A stretch of DNA of 64,000 bases from Shewanella frigidimarina (GTDB lineage Bacteria > Pseudomonadota > Gammaproteobacteria > Enterobacterales > Shewanellaceae): assembly GCF_003797125.1 (NCBI RefSeq), contig NZ_RKKE01000007.1:1-64000 (forward strand). The letters run 5' to 3'. The notes under the pieces are model-generated. The model searched no databases. It had not been told where the DNA came from and saw only the letters and a program-made list of their open reading frames with translations. This document shows, in pieces, positions 27,721 through 36,167 of this stretch. The position numbers and the translations under genes are program-made. The first letter of the stretch is position 1, and each line of letters starts with the position of its first letter.

Positions 27721-27942
27721 ATGAGCCTCGAATTATTGTCCCAACTGGAAACCAAAATCCAGGCAACTCTCGAAAATATTGAGCTACTAAAAATGGAGCT
27801 TGATGAAGAGAAGCAAAAGAACGAAGCGTTGCTTTCACAGCAACAAGAATTGACACAAAAAAACCAACAATTGCAGCAAGACCTAAACTCTTGGAGTGAT
27901 AAGGTCAACGGCCTTGTTGGTTTATTGAATAACGAAATCTAA
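27721..27942 (+). CDS. zapB: Cell division protein ZapB
   Basis: This 73-residue protein is almost entirely coiled coil. It starts MSLELLSQLETKIQATLENI, and its layout matches E. coli ZapB (81 residues), including the central MELDEEKQKN segment and a C-terminal VNGLVGLL. ZapB joins ZapA at the Z-ring and helps position it. AGGACT precedes the ATG. It is convergent with the small gene that follows. Confidence 0.9.
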   Translation: MSLELLSQLETKIQATLENIELLKMELDEEKQKNEALLSQQQELTQKNQQLQQDLNSWSDKVNGLVGLLNNEI

Positions 27943-27947
27943 ATGGA

Positions 27948-28151
27948 TTAATGCTGTTTTGATTGTATTTCAATCAAAGCATTTAATTCGCTGATAGCCT
28001 GCTTAACTTCCGGCAGGCTTTTTTTCGTCTGCAAAAAACGCCCCTTATCAAACTCGATCAACCCTAAGTCTTTTACCCAAATAACGCCACTCAAAAAAAT
28101 CCTGGCATGCTTAACTATCAGTTTAGGTGCATAAACAGGGAACATTCTCAT
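27948..28151 (-). CDS. Small hypothetical protein (67 aa)
   Basis: The longer frame (to 28256) has a hydrophobic extension, but the ATG at 28151 has a near-perfect GGAGGAAG site and gives a 67-residue soluble, basic protein starting MRMFPVYAPKLIVKHARIF. The C-terminal half, with EVKQAISELNALIEIQ, is predicted helical. I do not recognise the family. It ends five bases after the zapB stop on the opposite strand, so their 3' ends face each other without an intervening terminator. The strong ribosome site argues it is translated. Confidence 0.65.
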   Translation of the reverse strand: MRMFPVYAPKLIVKHARIFLSGVIWVKDLGLIEFDKGRFLQTKKSLPEVKQAISELNALIEIQSKQH

Positions 28152-28388
28152 ACGACTTCCTCCAAGAAAATAACATGCACTGAGGTGCAATGAAATAACG
28201 ACGATAAGCCATGTATAAATAAGAAATGTAAATGTCCAAAGCAGATATAAAACCACTATTCACTTTCTTGTTAAGCACAACTTCAATGTCATCGAATTTG
28301 ACCACCCGAAGCCAAAAGAGTTTCATTAATAGGTTATTTTTATTGTTCAGATCCATCGAACAAAATAAAAATGACAGTTTAATGCCAC

Positions 28389-28495
28389 TTGCCAATATTT
28401 TGACGCCATGTTAAGATCTTTGACGTTACTCAGGGTAAAAAAGAGTCACTTGACTCATCTCCGTATTGTCTTTTATAGACATACGGTTTTTTTTT
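28389..28495 (+). ncRNA. Candidate small RNA with its own promoter and terminator
   Basis: A -35-like TTGCCA (28389-28394) and -10-like TAAGAT (28412-28417) are 17 bp apart. They are followed, from an inferred start near 28424, by ~72 nt with hairpin GAGTC-ACTT-GACTC (28443-28456). A rho-independent terminator then follows: CCGTA..TACGG with an inner TGTCT/AGACA stem, and nine T (28487-28495). The next gene on the plus strand is more than 5 kb away, so this is not a leader. It lies between the small gene after zapB and dsbA. Alternatively, the terminator could end a short ORF at 28232-28414 with poor coding signs. No known sRNA family was recognised. Confidence 0.5.
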
Positions 28496-28608
28496 GCCTG
28501 CGATAAACTTCCACTGCGCGCTAATCAACAATCCGCCTAAATAACAGCGTCGCCTCTTTTTCATAAGTGTCAGTACTCTTCAATACCCTTTGTTAAAATT
28601 TGGACAAC

Positions 28609-28628
28609 AAAAAAGGAGCCGAAGCTCC
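28609..28628 (-). terminator. Terminator downstream of dsbA
   Basis: On the minus strand GAGGAGC-TTCG-GCTCCTTTTTTG forms a tetraloop hairpin with a T-run, 28 bp beyond the dsbA stop. Confidence 0.9.
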
Positions 28629-28655
28629 TCATTTAACAAACATAAGTTGTGTAGA

Positions 28656-29273
28656 TTACTTTTTGTTCATTGATGTTAAGTAAAATGCGATATCAATTAA
28701 TTCGTCATAAGACTTAATCGAGCTGGTTTCTACGCGATATTTACCGTTAACCACTAATGTTGGTACACCAGAAATTTTAGCATTTTCAGTATCACGCTTC
28801 ATTTTCGACATCTGAGCGTTCACCATAAATGAACTTGCCGCTGCATCATAAGCTTTACCATCTACGCCATTAGCGATAAATATTGCTCTGATATCGTCTG
28901 GGCGAGTAAATTGCTGACGCTTGTCGTGGATAGCAGTAAATAGAGCTGCATCCATTTTTTTCTCAACATTTAACTGCTGAGCGACCGCAAAGGCACGAGA
29001 CATTTCTACGCCCATATCACGACCAATAAACTCAACGTGCGACTGATTAAATGCCACACCTTCAGGTAAGTTCGCTTCAATTTTAGGTACTACTGTTTTA
29101 GAAAAATTAAAACAATGCGGACAATAGAATGAGAAAAACTCAGTAATTTCTGGCTTGGCTGTTTCAGGGCCGTCATTAATCACAGTGTAATGTACACCTT
29201 CTTTATAATCGGCAGCCATCGCAGCCATCGGCGCTAGCAGTAGTGCAGCAGCCATCAGTAATGCTTTTTTCAT
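28656..29273 (-). CDS. dsbA: Thiol:disulfide interchange protein DsbA
   Basis: This periplasmic oxidant introduces disulfides into exported proteins and is re-oxidised by DsbB. It has 205 residues, with a signal peptide of about 20 (MKKALLMAAALLLAPMAAMA). The thioredoxin-fold active site FYCPHC has cysteines at 51 and 54. The helical insertion domain and the cis-proline loop SGVPTLVVNG are present. AAGGAAG precedes the ATG. It follows srkA with about 130 bp between them, the same order as E. coli yihE-dsbA. No CxxC change is seen, and the CPHC dipeptide is the standard strongly oxidising one. Confidence 0.97.
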   Translation of the reverse strand: MKKALLMAAALLLAPMAAMAADYKEGVHYTVINDGPETAKPEITEFFSFYCPHCFNFSKTVVPKIEANLPEGVAFNQSHVEFIGRDMGVEMSRAFAVAQQLNVEKKMDAALFTAIHDKRQQFTRPDDIRAIFIANGVDGKAYDAAASSFMVNAQMSKMKRDTENAKISGVPTLVVNGKYRVETSSIKSYDELIDIAFYLTSMNKK

Positions 29274-29404
29274 TTTACTTCCTTCTAAATAGGCAAAAAT
29301 ATAAATACGCTGGCTCTATCATAGTCTAGCGTTAGCCTGTAACTCAATCGCTAGCCAATTGTATTTGTAACTAAATACGATTAGGTAGTGATTATGAAAT
29401 AATG

Positions 29405-30406
29405 TTAATTAAAACTAGGTAAACTCAATGGCGGCTCATTAAGCGCAGATAACTGCTCTTTAAACGCCAGTGTTTGTTGCTCCCAATACTTAATATCGCC
29501 AAACCATGGGAAATTCATCGGGAATGCAGGGTCATCCCAGCGCTTGGCTAACCACGCATTATAGTGCACCATCCTGAATGCCCTTAACGGCTCAATGAGT
29601 GCCAACTGTTTCGCATCAAAATCACAAAACTCTTGATATCCCTCTAATAAAATATCAATTTGTAATAATTGCTGCTGACGATCGCCAGTCAACATCATCC
29701 ATAAATCTTGTACTGCGGGCCCTTGCCTGGCATCGTCTAAGTCAACAAATCCAGGTCCGTCTGGTGTCCATAAAATATTACTAGGGTGTAAGTCTCCGTG
29801 CAGGCGTATAGAGGTAAAATTGTGCTGTTGCCATATCTGCTTGGCTTTCTCTAAAACTTGCTCTACAACGGTAAAAAAAGCCGTTTGCATCGAACTGGCA
29901 ACAATACCACTTTCACGTAAATAGCGATAAGACTCATCTCCCAAAATGGCAGGGGTCAGCGATTCACGATATTTAAAAGGCTGCATTGCGCCATATTGAT
30001 GAATTCGGCCAATAAAGCGGCCAACCGATTCAAGTTGTTCAAGATTGTCTACTTCAAATGCCCGCCCGCCAATAGACGGAAAAAGACCAAAACGATAACC
30101 TTGATACTCAAATAAGGTTTTACCTTCAATAACCACAGGAACAGCAATAGGAATATCTTCTGCCGCCAATGCCAAGGCATAATCGTGCTCTTCTTGGATT
30201 TGTTCATTACTCCAACGATGTGGTCGATAAAACTTCACCACATAACGAATGCCTTGATCGCAGCGGAATTGGTACACCCGATTTTCGTAACTGTTTAATG
30301 CTAATAGCCCTGTCTCAGGGAAGACGCCGATGCTTTCGATGGCATCTAAAATGAGATCGGGTCTCAATGCCTGAAAATGAAACTCTGCGCCTGTACCGTT
30401 GTCCAT
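29405..30406 (-). CDS. srkA: Stress response kinase A (SrkA/YihE)
   Basis: This 333-residue APH/choline-kinase-fold serine/threonine kinase has the catalytic loop RLHGDLHPSNILW near residue 200 and the Mg-binding FVDLDDARQGP (DFG equivalent). In E. coli, SrkA counters MazEF-mediated death and responds to Cpx stress. The frame starts at 30442, but the ATG at 30406 follows AAGAAGG and yields the family N-terminus. It sits directly downstream of a DUF3630 gene (11 bp between them) and upstream of dsbA, so the three probably form one transcription unit linked to envelope or redox stress. Confidence 0.93.
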   Translation of the reverse strand: MDNGTGAEFHFQALRPDLILDAIESIGVFPETGLLALNSYENRVYQFRCDQGIRYVVKFYRPHRWSNEQIQEEHDYALALAAEDIPIAVPVVIEGKTLFEYQGYRFGLFPSIGGRAFEVDNLEQLESVGRFIGRIHQYGAMQPFKYRESLTPAILGDESYRYLRESGIVASSMQTAFFTVVEQVLEKAKQIWQQHNFTSIRLHGDLHPSNILWTPDGPGFVDLDDARQGPAVQDLWMMLTGDRQQQLLQIDILLEGYQEFCDFDAKQLALIEPLRAFRMVHYNAWLAKRWDDPAFPMNFPWFGDIKYWEQQTLAFKEQLSALNEPPLSLPSFN

Positions 30407-30416
30407 GTATACCTTC

Positions 30417-30719
30417 TTAAGCAGTTTGAATATGTGGGGCAAGTAGCGTTAATAAAAACGCTAATACGTCTAACTCGTTTGCGCTATCGGTGGAAATCCA
30501 ACAAATATCACCATAAAACTCATAATGTAACCATAAAGGGCTGCCTTCAAAATTCAGTAACCATTGGTGACGATCTGCGCCCCATTGGCGCTCACGAATG
30601 TCACAATCAAGTGCAGCCGCTAGCGGTTCTGCAAATTGTTCAAATTGCTCAAAATCCACTTCAGCTTGAATAACAATACTTAATGCTGCTGGATCTAATT
30701 TGGCTGACAATAATTTCAT
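30417..30719 (-). CDS. DUF3630 family protein
   Basis: This 100-residue acidic protein of unknown function matches DUF3630-like proteins known next to srkA in Shewanella and Vibrio relatives (family call by resemblance). It has a compact alpha-beta pattern: an FEQFEQFAEPL segment, a tryptophan-rich HQWLLNFEGSPLWLHYEFYGD middle, and the C-terminal DVLAFLLTLL. There is no signal peptide or membrane segment. It lies 11 bp ahead of the srkA start and 25 bp after the selO stop. The ribosome site is weak. Confidence 0.7.
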   Translation of the reverse strand: MKLLSAKLDPAALSIVIQAEVDFEQFEQFAEPLAAALDCDIRERQWGADRHQWLLNFEGSPLWLHYEFYGDICWISTDSANELDVLAFLLTLLAPHIQTA

Positions 30720-30744
30720 AATCGACTCAGATAAAATACATCAA

Positions 30745-32226
30745 TTAACTGCTACAAGACATAATTAAGCCTTGTCCCCATTGGGGTGGGCGTTTGGCAA
30801 AATCTTCCATCTCGGGTTGTTCGTCAAAAGGACGACGTAAAAGTTGTTGAAGTTGCAATAATTTGCTGTTGTCGCCATTTTCTTCAATCGCGATAATGGC
30901 TTCTTGGGCGAGGTAATTGCGCAAAATATATTTAGGGTTGGCACTATTACGCTCACATTGCCATGCATTCACATCCGCCACTTCACCTACTCGGCTTTGA
31001 TAAGCTTGATACCAAGTATCAAAACCAGCAAGGTCGACCATATCGTCCCGTAAACTAGAATGCGCACTACTCGGGTCCAGCTGGCCAAAACGGCGTAAAC
31101 TATTGGTATAATCAAGCTGATTAGTTTCAAGTAATCCGGTTAATTGCCCCACAAGCTGCAAATCTTTATTACCGAGCTCAGCCTGTTCCTCTGCGTTAAT
31201 AGCATTTGGGCTTTGATTAGGTTGAGAAAGCCCTAACTTAGCGCGCATGAGTAATAAATACTGCTGAACTAATTCAAATTGATACGTATTTAGCGCTGCG
31301 ATTAAATCGTCAGACTCGATAATAGGCGTTAATGTTTGTGCCAAACGCTTGAGGTTCCATAATCCAATGCCCGGTTGCTGGCCAAATGCATAACGCCCCT
31401 CGTGATCGGAGTGATTACAGATAAAGCCTTCTTTAAAAGTGTCTAAGAAAGCAAATGGGCCAAAATCGAAAGTATCACCGAGTATCGACATATTGTCGGT
31501 ATTCATCACCCCGTGAGCAAAACCAACAGACTGCCAATGGGCAATCATTTTAGCGGTAGACTGCACTACCTCATAAAACCATTGTTTGTAACCTGCGGCA
31601 TCGGTTGATAAATGTGGAAAATGCTGTTGAATGGTAAAATTAACTAATTGAGTCAGTTTGGCTGCATCACCTTGCTCGCTATGAAAAAAATATTCAAAAT
31701 GGCCAAACCGAATGTGGCTTTTAGCCAAGCGTACCGTTATAGCGGCAGTTTCTTGGCTTTCGCGCCATACGGGCAAATCGGAACCAATAACCGCTAACGC
31801 ACGGCTAGTAGGTACATTTAGCGCAGCAAGCGCTTCGGATACTAAAAACTCCCGTACAGCTGAGCGCATTACCGCCCGACCATCACCTTGGCGAGAATAC
31901 GGTGTTGGGCCGCCGCCTTTTAACGCGACATCCCAAGCCCCATTTGGACCAATAGCTTCACCTAATATAATTGAACGACCATCGCCCAATCTTGGTGTAT
32001 AGCCACCAAATTGATGGCCACTATAAACTTGAGCGTAATAACTGGCTCCAGGAGCCGCATAGTTGGCCGATAATTGCATCAACAATTCAGTATTGGGTTT
32101 TTCTAATCCAATTAATTGAGCCGCGTCATCACTCCAACCCAGCCAATGAGGATTACTGATGGGTAAAGGATAAACTTGCGAATAAAAGCCTTCTAATTGT
32201 TCAAAGAAATCTTGCTTAAACTGCAT
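30745..32226 (-). CDS. selO: Protein adenylyltransferase SelO (YdiU)
   Basis: This 493-residue pseudokinase-fold enzyme transfers AMP to protein hydroxyls, with proposed roles in redox homeostasis. Motifs include VALKGGGPTPYSRQGDGRAVMRSA (glycine-rich loop region) and GVMNTDNMSILGDTFDFGPFAF (the metal-binding DFG region). The C-terminus ends MSCSS, where eukaryotic SelO carries selenocysteine and bacteria carry cysteine. The start ATG overlaps the upstream lipoprotein gene by 11 bp and has no own Shine-Dalgarno, so translation is likely coupled. Confidence 0.93.
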   Translation of the reverse strand: MQFKQDFFEQLEGFYSQVYPLPISNPHWLGWSDDAAQLIGLEKPNTELLMQLSANYAAPGASYYAQVYSGHQFGGYTPRLGDGRSIILGEAIGPNGAWDVALKGGGPTPYSRQGDGRAVMRSAVREFLVSEALAALNVPTSRALAVIGSDLPVWRESQETAAITVRLAKSHIRFGHFEYFFHSEQGDAAKLTQLVNFTIQQHFPHLSTDAAGYKQWFYEVVQSTAKMIAHWQSVGFAHGVMNTDNMSILGDTFDFGPFAFLDTFKEGFICNHSDHEGRYAFGQQPGIGLWNLKRLAQTLTPIIESDDLIAALNTYQFELVQQYLLLMRAKLGLSQPNQSPNAINAEEQAELGNKDLQLVGQLTGLLETNQLDYTNSLRRFGQLDPSSAHSSLRDDMVDLAGFDTWYQAYQSRVGEVADVNAWQCERNSANPKYILRNYLAQEAIIAIEENGDNSKLLQLQQLLRRPFDEQPEMEDFAKRPPQWGQGLIMSCSS

Positions 32227-32548
32227 TATGTTTTATACCCACAACCTGAGTTTTACACTGCAATTTTTGCTTTTCATCTATCTGACACAACTCTCCACAT
32301 ACAAATGCTTGTTCTGCTGGCACTGACGAGGCTTGTAAACGTAACATTCCGGCGCCTTTAGCTTGGCATTGCTCCAATGAATCGTAATAACCAGAAATGT
32401 GGTCTTGCAGTACTATTATCGTCGGTATAGGCGTTCTGTCTGCAACATAAAATAAGGTCCATTCAGGTGTACGAATACAACCGGCCAGTAAAACCGCAGT
32501 GGCAGTAAACAGCAATGTTTTTGTTAATGTACGAGTCATTAATGTCAT
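32216..32548 (-). CDS. Small lipoprotein, unknown function
   Basis: This 110-residue protein has a signal peptide and lipobox LLAGC near residue 22, so it should be anchored in the outer or inner membrane. The mature part has four more cysteines (YDSLEQCQ, FVCGELCQ, LQCKTQ), suggesting disulfide bonds. The start ATG at 32548 follows AAGG; a second in-frame ATG is three codons later, and the longer frame reaches 32596. It overlaps the selO start by 11 bp. I recognise no family. Confidence 0.72.
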   Translation of the reverse strand: MTLMTRTLTKTLLFTATAVLLAGCIRTPEWTLFYVADRTPIPTIIVLQDHISGYYDSLEQCQAKGAGMLRLQASSVPAEQAFVCGELCQIDEKQKLQCKTQVVGIKHNAV

Positions 32549-32582
32549 TTTAAACCTTGAAAGCATTGGATTTGAAGCAACA

Positions 32583-32604
32583 AAAAAGCGAACCAAGGTC
32601 CGCT
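32583..32604 (-). terminator. Terminator-like hairpin downstream of the TPR-like gene
   Basis: On the minus strand AAGCGGACC and GGTTCGCTT pair over nine bases (one G-T) and run into TTTTTT. It lies about 50 bp beyond the stop at 32656. Confidence 0.75.
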
Positions 32605-32655
32605 TTCCTTTTGAATATCATACCTGATATCCATCCAACAGTATTGATTAGCCTG

Positions 32656-33603
32656 TTAGTTCGCTTTGGCTTTGGCCTTTTCGATCCGCTTTATGCGTCC
32701 TTCAAAGCCAGTGACAGTACCGTCGGTTAGCTGATATTCAAGCGCTTGCTCGCACACCTTAATAGCTTCATCAAACTGACCTACATCATTTAACAATGTC
32801 GATAACTGCATAAACGCTGGCGATTTGATTTCATCAGTGCTTTTTTGAGAAACATATTGTTGATGTAATGAGCGATATAAATCTAAATAGGTCAACTGTA
32901 ACGCCGCACCATATTGGCAATAATCGGCCTGTTTACGCATTTTATAGCAATGATTAATCACACTGGCTAAGCCATTATGCTGGCTTTGAAGATCGTTAGC
33001 GTTGTTGGCAGCATCAATCTGTTGCAGAAAACTTTCGCTGGCCCAATCGCCTTCAACACGGTTTAGGTTCAAGGACAAGCCTTGATCACTTGGCGCATCA
33101 ACGGCTGTTGTTGTAGACACTTCAGGCTCGACATCTGCCTTGCTAACGCTCGCTTTGCTCACGTCAGCCACCGCGGCAACATCCTTGGGGACAACTTCAG
33201 GCTCAGAAACCACGTCAGTTACTTTACTTTCGGATTCAAGAATCGCTTCAGGAGCAATTTCGACAACATCAACAGGCTCACTAACCTGCTCCGCTGGCGT
33301 TTTCGATTTTTCGCTGGACTCGTTAACAGGATCAACAAGATCTACATCAACAGAAACAAGTTCATCGGTCTTCAGGGTAGCCTCAGTTAATACCTCATCT
33401 GCTGCCGACTTATCCATACCGACATGCTCAGATTCTGCCATAGTCGTATCGTCTGCTGCCGTTGAAGGTTGAGCAACCTCACTAGATGAATGCGATGTGG
33501 CATTACGATCGGTTTTATCACGTTCTTGTTTTGCCACAGCTTGAGTACGTCTATATAAATACAGAGCAATTGCAATCAATATGACAGTTAAAATTACCTT
33601 CAT
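32656..33603 (-). CDS. Membrane-anchored hypothetical protein with acidic linker and TPR-like C-terminus
   Basis: This 315-residue protein starts with one hydrophobic helix (about 3-17, MKVILTVILIAIALYLYRR) serving as membrane anchor. A long low-complexity stretch rich in Glu, Val, Thr, Ser and Asp (about 30-185) follows. A helical domain (about 190-315) has a TPR-like repeat around DVGQFDEAIKVCEQALEY. The linker resembles spacers in periplasmic or cytoplasmic scaffold proteins. I do not recognise a named family. It is monocistronic, with a terminator after it. Confidence 0.68.
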   Translation of the reverse strand: MKVILTVILIAIALYLYRRTQAVAKQERDKTDRNATSHSSSEVAQPSTAADDTTMAESEHVGMDKSAADEVLTEATLKTDELVSVDVDLVDPVNESSEKSKTPAEQVSEPVDVVEIAPEAILESESKVTDVVSEPEVVPKDVAAVADVSKASVSKADVEPEVSTTTAVDAPSDQGLSLNLNRVEGDWASESFLQQIDAANNANDLQSQHNGLASVINHCYKMRKQADYCQYGAALQLTYLDLYRSLHQQYVSQKSTDEIKSPAFMQLSTLLNDVGQFDEAIKVCEQALEYQLTDGTVTGFEGRIKRIEKAKAKAN

Positions 33604-33963
33604 TAGGCTTCCACCTTGCTGATTATGTGCCAGAGCACATTATTTTATCTCACTCACAACTGCATTCATTGTGAGGCAATGTAATGGTTTTAATGATACC
33701 GCGCTGTTTTTTTAAGCACTAGCCATTATTATTTCAATGTACACTATAAAATCAAGTATTTATCTATTTTAATCTGTAACAAGTCGTAGACCAGTCACCA
33801 TTTCACATCAGTTTTAATCATTTTTGCGATCCCAACCTCAAAAAAAGGACATTTTGAGCCTAAGATCAAAGTTAAATAAACGGAGTTTGTCTGCTACTAC
33901 TGGCAAGCTTACACTATTAAATATCCGACTGTTTTACTAAGGTATTTAATAAGAGATAACGCT
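33604..33963. other. Intergenic region upstream of ygbA-like gene
   Basis: These 360 bp lie between two divergent genes. The AT-rich inverted repeat near the plus-strand gene is listed separately. The stretch around 33700-33760 is AT-rich with no ORF or strong hairpin. Confidence 0.4.
33916..33950. promoter_or_regulatory. Inverted repeat upstream of the YgbA-like gene
   Basis: ATTAAATA (33916-33923) and TATTTAAT (33943-33950) form perfect 8-bp arms, with CC/GG just inside with a one-base offset. It lies 13 bp before the ATG, where it could overlap the promoter or RNA start. E. coli ygbA is controlled by NsrR, but the arms do not clearly match the NsrR consensus, so the binding protein is not assigned. 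Confidence 0.3.
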
Positions 33964-34356
33964 ATGGCTGATACAGAACTATTAAGTGGCAAGTTACTCT
34001 ACGAATTTCGAACCATGCAAGCAATGGTCGAAATCTACTGTAAAGCGCACCATCCTCTTAAACCCTCCCAAGGTGTATGCCTGCAATGTAGCGAATTTTT
34101 AAGCTATGCCAATACTCGACTCGATCGTTGCCCCTACGGCCAAGATAAACCCACGTGTAATAAATGCCCTGTACATTGCTACAAACCTCATATGAAACAA
34201 AGAGCACGAGAAATCATGATGTATGCAGGACCTAGAATGTTATTGCCTCATCCAATTTTTGCCATTAAGCATTTATTGGCAGAACGCAAACCGACACCAG
34301 GTCTACCACCAGAAAGAGTCTCAAACAGACATTTACGTAAATTAAAGCAAAGTTAA
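33964..34356 (+). CDS. YgbA-family (nitrous oxide-stimulated promoter) protein
   Basis: This 130-residue cysteine-rich cytoplasmic protein belongs to the YgbA_NO family. The family name comes from NO-induced, NsrR-controlled expression in E. coli. Conserved features are the segment around HHPLKPSQGVCLQCSEFLSY and the cysteine pattern C-x6-C (RCPYGQDKPTC) followed by NKCPVHCYKPHMKQ, suggesting metal binding. A helical C-terminus HLLAERKPTP follows. Its function is poorly known, with a proposed role in recovery from nitrosative stress. AGAGATAACGCT precedes the ATG. Confidence 0.82.
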   Translation: MADTELLSGKLLYEFRTMQAMVEIYCKAHHPLKPSQGVCLQCSEFLSYANTRLDRCPYGQDKPTCNKCPVHCYKPHMKQRAREIMMYAGPRMLLPHPIFAIKHLLAERKPTPGLPPERVSNRHLRKLKQS

Positions 34357-34420
34357 TAACCGAGAACTACTCGGTTTACACAAAGTAGGTTAGTATTCAC
34401 TATCGTCAAAGAGAGTGAAA

Positions 34421-35359
34421 ATGAACCAATTTAACGATTTATTCATTCAAACATACTGGTGGCTCTCCTTGCTCGGAGGCATTCATTGTCTTGGAGTCGG
34501 CTTGTATGTTCATTATATTTACCAAAGTGCCACCCGCAGCCATAGCCTGCTGGCTGGGATCTTTTTACTTATCGGCTGTTATTTTTTAACGGGTTTGTTG
34601 ACCCCAGAAACCACCCCTATCCCGATACATTTAACCCTTACGCTGTTTATTCCAATCTATTTTCTGCTAATGCCAATGCTGTATTTATATTGTAAAAGCA
34701 GCCTAACAGCACAAGATTATCAACCACTGTTAATCAAACATTTTGGCTTTGCCATCATCATTGCATTAGTCACCAGTTCAACCATATTATTTCATATTGG
34801 TATCGATCCCAAAAACTCAAATAACAGCATTGGAACTCTGGGGGAAATAAGCAGTATTAATCTATTAGCCATGGTTTTACCCATCCTATTAATGCTACAA
34901 ACCTTTGGCTATTTCTGGGCTATTTATCGTTTATTATCCCGTTATCGCCCACAATATTTGGCCAATAGGCAGCCTAACTTACAAGTGATTCGATTTCGCT
35001 GGCTAAGTGTATTAACCATCGGCATTCTCATTAATTGGGTATTGCGTATCGTGTTGGTCTACTTACCGTTTTACTTAGGCGACTCAGTTTTATTATTAAC
35101 CCAAGCGGTAACGCGTTTAAGCCTATTACTGACCGTATATGTGTTTGCATTATATGGCATCCAACAAGTCACCCGTTCGGCCTATTTGCGCGGTTCGCTC
35201 AATGCCACCAGTCAAGCTACGCCACCAACCAAAGAGCCGCACACGGATCCGCTTCTTGATGAGGAGGAAATAACTTATTTGCACCATCTAATGGGCGATG
35301 AAGATGAGATCGACCCAAACGATAACTCAGTTATAGATAGGGATAAAAAAAAGGATTAG
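34421..35359 (+). CDS. Seven-transmembrane protein of unknown function
   Basis: This 312-residue protein has seven predicted hydrophobic helices (about residues 10-33, 42-60, 70-90, 105-126, 145-170, 190-215 and 220-245). A short cytoplasmic tail is rich in acidic residues (DPLLDEEEITYL and onward). The layout resembles the membrane part of AraC- or LytTR-type sensor regulators but stops before any DNA-binding domain. The frame begins with GTG at 34415; the ATG at 34421 lies a few bases after AAAGAGAG and is preferred. Either it is a stand-alone sensor or it has lost an HTH domain; there is no HTH-coding remnant downstream. Confidence 0.55.
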   Translation: MNQFNDLFIQTYWWLSLLGGIHCLGVGLYVHYIYQSATRSHSLLAGIFLLIGCYFLTGLLTPETTPIPIHLTLTLFIPIYFLLMPMLYLYCKSSLTAQDYQPLLIKHFGFAIIIALVTSSTILFHIGIDPKNSNNSIGTLGEISSINLLAMVLPILLMLQTFGYFWAIYRLLSRYRPQYLANRQPNLQVIRFRWLSVLTIGILINWVLRIVLVYLPFYLGDSVLLLTQAVTRLSLLLTVYVFALYGIQQVTRSAYLRGSLNATSQATPPTKEPHTDPLLDEEEITYLHHLMGDEDEIDPNDNSVIDRDKKKD

Positions 35360-35523
35360 CTAGGCAGAAAACAGACTGATTTTCCCGTGCTCATCACCCT
35401 AAAAATAATGATCACTGTTTACCAATGCTCGCCAAGTATAAATGTTTATTAACTCGCGCCAATTAAGGGTTATGCTACTCTAAGGTGAGTTTTACCATGA
35501 CAATTTAGTCACCGAGGTTATTT

Positions 35524-36105
35524 ATGAAACGTTCAATTAGCTTAGTTGTTTCCAGTTTACTCGTGTTATTAAGCTTCGCGTTTTCAGCTCCTAGTTTTGC
35601 AGACGAAGATGCTTATAACGATGCCATCACTAATTTTAAAAAGGCCAATGAAAGCCGACATTTATTTGATACAGCTTATGGTTATGCCGTCTTCCCTACC
35701 GTAGCCAAAGGCGGCATCGGGATTGGTGCCGCATATGGTAATGGTCTTGTATACCAAAGCGATGCTTATATGGGGGATTCCACATTAACCCAGCTATCCA
35801 TTGGTTTTCAGTTAGGTGGACAAGCCTATAGTGAAATTATCTTCTTTAAAGATGCCAAAGCTTATAATGAGTTCACCAGCGGTAGCTTTGAATTTAGTGC
35901 GCAAGCGTCAGCAGTGGCAATTAACGTTGGTGCCAATGCGCAAGTAGGTACCACAGGTAATTCAGCAGGCGCAGGACAAGCAGGCAGTAATCATGCCGCT
36001 GCAGCAGCCTATATTAATGGTATGGCGATATTTACCGCCGCAAAGGGTGGGTTAATGTTTGAAGCCGCTCTTGCAGGTCAGTCGTTTACCTTTGATGGCA
36101 AGTAA
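35524..36105 (+). CDS. SYLF-domain (YSC84-like) lipid-binding protein
   Basis: This 193-residue exported protein has a signal peptide ending SAPSFADED. The SYLF/YSC84 domain follows, with typical AYGYAVFPTVAKGGIGIGAA, the central SIGFQLGGQAYSEIIFF block and the C-terminal AAKGGLMFEAAL. SYLF domains bind phosphoinositides in eukaryotes. Bacterial members are periplasmic or outer-membrane associated and of uncertain role. A glycine/alanine-rich insert (GTTGNSAGAGQAGSNH) lies near residue 145. GAGGTTATTT precedes the ATG. A strong hairpin follows the gene. Confidence 0.87.
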   Translation: MKRSISLVVSSLLVLLSFAFSAPSFADEDAYNDAITNFKKANESRHLFDTAYGYAVFPTVAKGGIGIGAAYGNGLVYQSDAYMGDSTLTQLSIGFQLGGQAYSEIIFFKDAKAYNEFTSGSFEFSAQASAVAINVGANAQVGTTGNSAGAGQAGSNHAAAAAYINGMAIFTAAKGGLMFEAALAGQSFTFDGK

Positions 36106-36140
36106 CCACTGCGAGTCTTAACACTCGTTAAGTACATAAC

Positions 36141-36167
36141 ATTCAGGCTGCCATTGGCAGCCTGAAT
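36141..36167. terminator. Strong hairpin after the SYLF gene
   Basis: ATTCAGGCTGCC-att-GGCAGCCTGAAT has perfect 12-bp arms and sits 36 bp after the stop. The tail is T-poor (TATTTGG), so it is a likely but imperfect intrinsic terminator. Confidence 0.65.

Noticed and set aside
28123..28395. ORFs 28123-28395 (minus) and 28232-28414 (plus)
   Set aside because: Neither has a good ribosome site; the plus frame may overlap the start of the candidate small RNA region and shows no coding bias.
33916..33950. NsrR site upstream of the YgbA-like gene
   Set aside because: The arms do not match the known NsrR consensus closely; kept as an unassigned inverted repeat.
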